DNA of 47,097 bases from Alphaproteobacteria bacterium (GTDB lineage Bacteria; Pseudomonadota; Alphaproteobacteria; Rhizobiales; Hyphomicrobiaceae), in contig JAGVSR010000104.1 in NCBI GenBank assembly GCA_019137195.1, positions 1 through 47,097 of the forward strand, given 5' to 3'. A program made the position numbers and the translations under genes. Within the stretch, counting starts at the first letter, position 1. Every line of letters starts with the position of its first letter. The notes under the pieces were generated by a model. The model was given only the letters and a program-made list of their open reading frames with translations, was not told the origin of the DNA and searched no databases. Below are positions 45,645 to 47,097 of this stretch, in pieces.

Positions 45645-47097
45645 ATGGCCAAGACCCCGAAAAACGCCCCCGCCCGTGCCCGCTCGGAGCTGATGAAGAC
45701 CATCCATGTTCGTGGCGCACGCGAGCACAATTTGAAAAACGTCGATCTCGAGATCCCGCGCGACGCGCTCGTCGTATTCACGGGGCTCTCGGGCTCGGGC
45801 AAGAGCTCGCTTGCTTTCGATACGATCTACGCCGAAGGGCAGCGGCGCTACGTCGAGAGCCTGTCGGCCTACGCCCGACAGTTCCTGGAGATGATGCAGA
45901 AGCCGGATGTCGATCACATCGACGGCCTGTCACCCGCCATCTCCATCGAGCAGAAGACCACCTCGAAGAACCCTCGCTCGACGGTCGGCACCGTCACCGA
46001 GATCTACGACTACCTGCGCCTCTTGTTTGCCCGCGTCGGTGTCCCCTACTCGCCGGCAACCGGACTTCCAATCGAAAGCCAGTCCATCACGCAGATGGTC
46101 GACCGCGTGCTCGCGTTGCCCGAGGGCACGCGCATCTACCTGATGGCCCCCGTCGTGCGCGGGCGGAAGGGCGAGTACCGGAAGGAGCTCGCCGAGTGGC
46201 AGAAGAAGGGCTTCCAGCGCGTCAAGATCAACGGCACCATCACCGAGATCGCCGACGCGCCCAAGCTCGACAAAAAATTCAAGCACGACATCGACGTCGT
46301 CGTGGACCGGCTCGTCGTCAAAGGCGACATCAAGACCCGCCTCGCTGACAGCTTCGAGACCGCGTTGAAGCTCGCCGACGGGCTAGCAATCATCGAGTTC
46401 GCGGATAAGCCGTTGCCAAAGGAGGACACAGAGGGCGCAAACAAGTCGAAGAACGACACCCACGAGCGCCTGATCCTTTCCCAGCGCTTCGCCTGCCCCG
46501 TCTCCGGCTTCACCATCGAGGAGATCGAGCCGAGACTCTTCTCGTTCAACGCGCCGGCCGGTGCCTGCCCGCAGTGCGACGGCCTCGGCTCCGAATTGCG
46601 CTTCGAGCCCGACCTCGTGGTGCCGGATCCCACCCTGTCGCTGAAGGACGGCGCCGTCTACCCGTGGGCCAAGACCGGCGCCACCTCGCCTTATTACGAG
46701 CAGACGCTGGAAAGCCTCGCCAAGCACTACAAGGTGTCGATGGCGACGCCTTGGGAGCGCCTTCCAAAGCACGTGCAGCTTGCGATCCTGTTCGGCTCGG
46801 GCGACGAGGAGATCACCTTCACCTATTGGGACGGCACCAGGAACTACAAGACCGAGAAGACGTTCGAGGGCGTCATCGGCAACATCGAGCGGCGCTGGCG
46901 CGAGACGGACAGCGACTGGGTGCGCGAGGAGCTGTCGCGCTACCAGGGCTCGCACCCGTGCGACGCGTGCGGCGGCTACCGCCTGAAGCCGCAGGCCCTC
47001 GCCGTCAAAGTGGACGGCAAGCACATCGGCGAGGTCGGCGACCTGTCGATCAAGGCTGCGAACATCTGGTTCGCCGAGCTGCCGAAGACGTTCAGCA
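45645..47097 (+). CDS. uvrA: Excinuclease ABC subunit A, 5' part
   Basis: DNA-damage sensor ATPase of nucleotide-excision repair; only the first 484 codons are present and the gene runs off the right edge. The Walker [16 protein letters not shown], the UvrB-binding region, and the first zinc motif ([10 protein letters not shown] region, then [11 protein letters not shown]) are visible, with a second [12 protein letters not shown] at 45645 adds 16 residues before the conserved [17 protein letters not shown], whose own ATG at 45693 is an alternative start. No SOS box was recognised upstream by eye. Confidence 0.97.
   Translation, partial: MAKTPKNAPARARSELMKTIHVRGAREHNLKNVDLEIPRDALVVFTGLSGSGKSSLAFDTIYAEGQRRYVESLSAYARQFLEMMQKPDVDHIDGLSPAISIEQKTTSKNPRSTVGTVTEIYDYLRLLFARVGVPYSPATGLPIESQSITQMVDRVLALPEGTRIYLMAPVVRGRKGEYRKELAEWQKKGFQRVKINGTITEIADAPKLDKKFKHDIDVVVDRLVVKGDIKTRLADSFETALKLADGLAIIEFADKPLPKEDTEGANKSKNDTHERLILSQRFACPVSGFTIEEIEPRLFSFNAPAGACPQCDGLGSELRFEPDLVVPDPTLSLKDGAVYPWAKTGATSPYYEQTLESLAKHYKVSMATPWERLPKHVQLAILFGSGDEEITFTYWDGTRNYKTEKTFEGVIGNIERRWRETDSDWVREELSRYQGSHPCDACGGYRLKPQALAVKVDGKHIGEVGDLSIKAANIWFAELPKTFS

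Overview
The window is high-GC DNA from an alphaproteobacterium, most likely of the order Hyphomicrobiales. Lineage markers are two PopZ-family (DUF2497) proteins, a DUF1476 F1FO-ATPase inhibitor, a bactofilin, a DUF2939 protein, separate purS and purQ genes, and many GTG/TTG starts. Genes are densely packed on both strands. I see no rRNA, tRNA, CRISPR array, transposase or prophage. The content is mainly chromosomal core genome with small accessory or structural features between genes. Genus cannot be fixed from the sequence alone.

Layout, 1-10.7 kb: a POT-family peptide transporter cut by the left edge, a 64-aa membrane protein and a Cys-rich SH3-like secreted protein (all minus); then an FAD oxidoreductase, purE, purK, a rod-shaped structured RNA candidate, and rpsU with a TTG start. 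An isolated type III secretion sctQ-like gene (minus) follows. A plus-strand run holds a TusA-like protein, a bactofilin, pdxJ, acpS and a DUF2939 protein. 10.7-18.5 kb, all minus: valS, which carries an in-frame palindromic repeat, two tandem popZ-family genes and a TolC-like outer-membrane channel.

18.8-27.3 kb is mixed: an MMPL/RND transporter, an M48 lipoprotein protease, a DsrE-family protein, two small secreted proteins, a small membrane protein, an acyl-CoA synthetase and a CoA-ester (malyl-CoA-type) lyase. 27.5-35.5 kb is a minus-strand core block in transcription order: DUF1476 inhibitor, fabD, fabG, acpP, fabF, mltG, yicC-family, gmk. It links fatty acid synthesis, peptidoglycan glycan-strand release and GMP kinase.

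35.9-39.1 kb (plus) has purC, purS and purQ, but purS and purQ are separated by two convergent genes whose reading frames overlap by over 400 bp. The right end has a TPR-like membrane protein, a periplasmic amino-acid-binding protein, metC, a DUF2130 nuclease-like protein, a nearly 1-kb stretch with no recognisable gene, a GST-like protein and the start of uvrA.

Purine genes are split between two places: purE-purK at 3.6-5.3 kb and purC-purS-purQ at 35.9-39.1 kb. A family of roughly 110-125-bp GC-rich palindromic repeats occurs at least three times (12.2, 33.8 and 39.2 kb), with half-copies near 36.7 and perhaps 9.6 kb. The 12.2-kb copy is translated inside valyl-tRNA synthetase, the most striking observation here. 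Others are the lone sctQ gene, the tandem popZ-family genes, the possible 6S-like RNA between purK and rpsU, and a second repeat type after metC.
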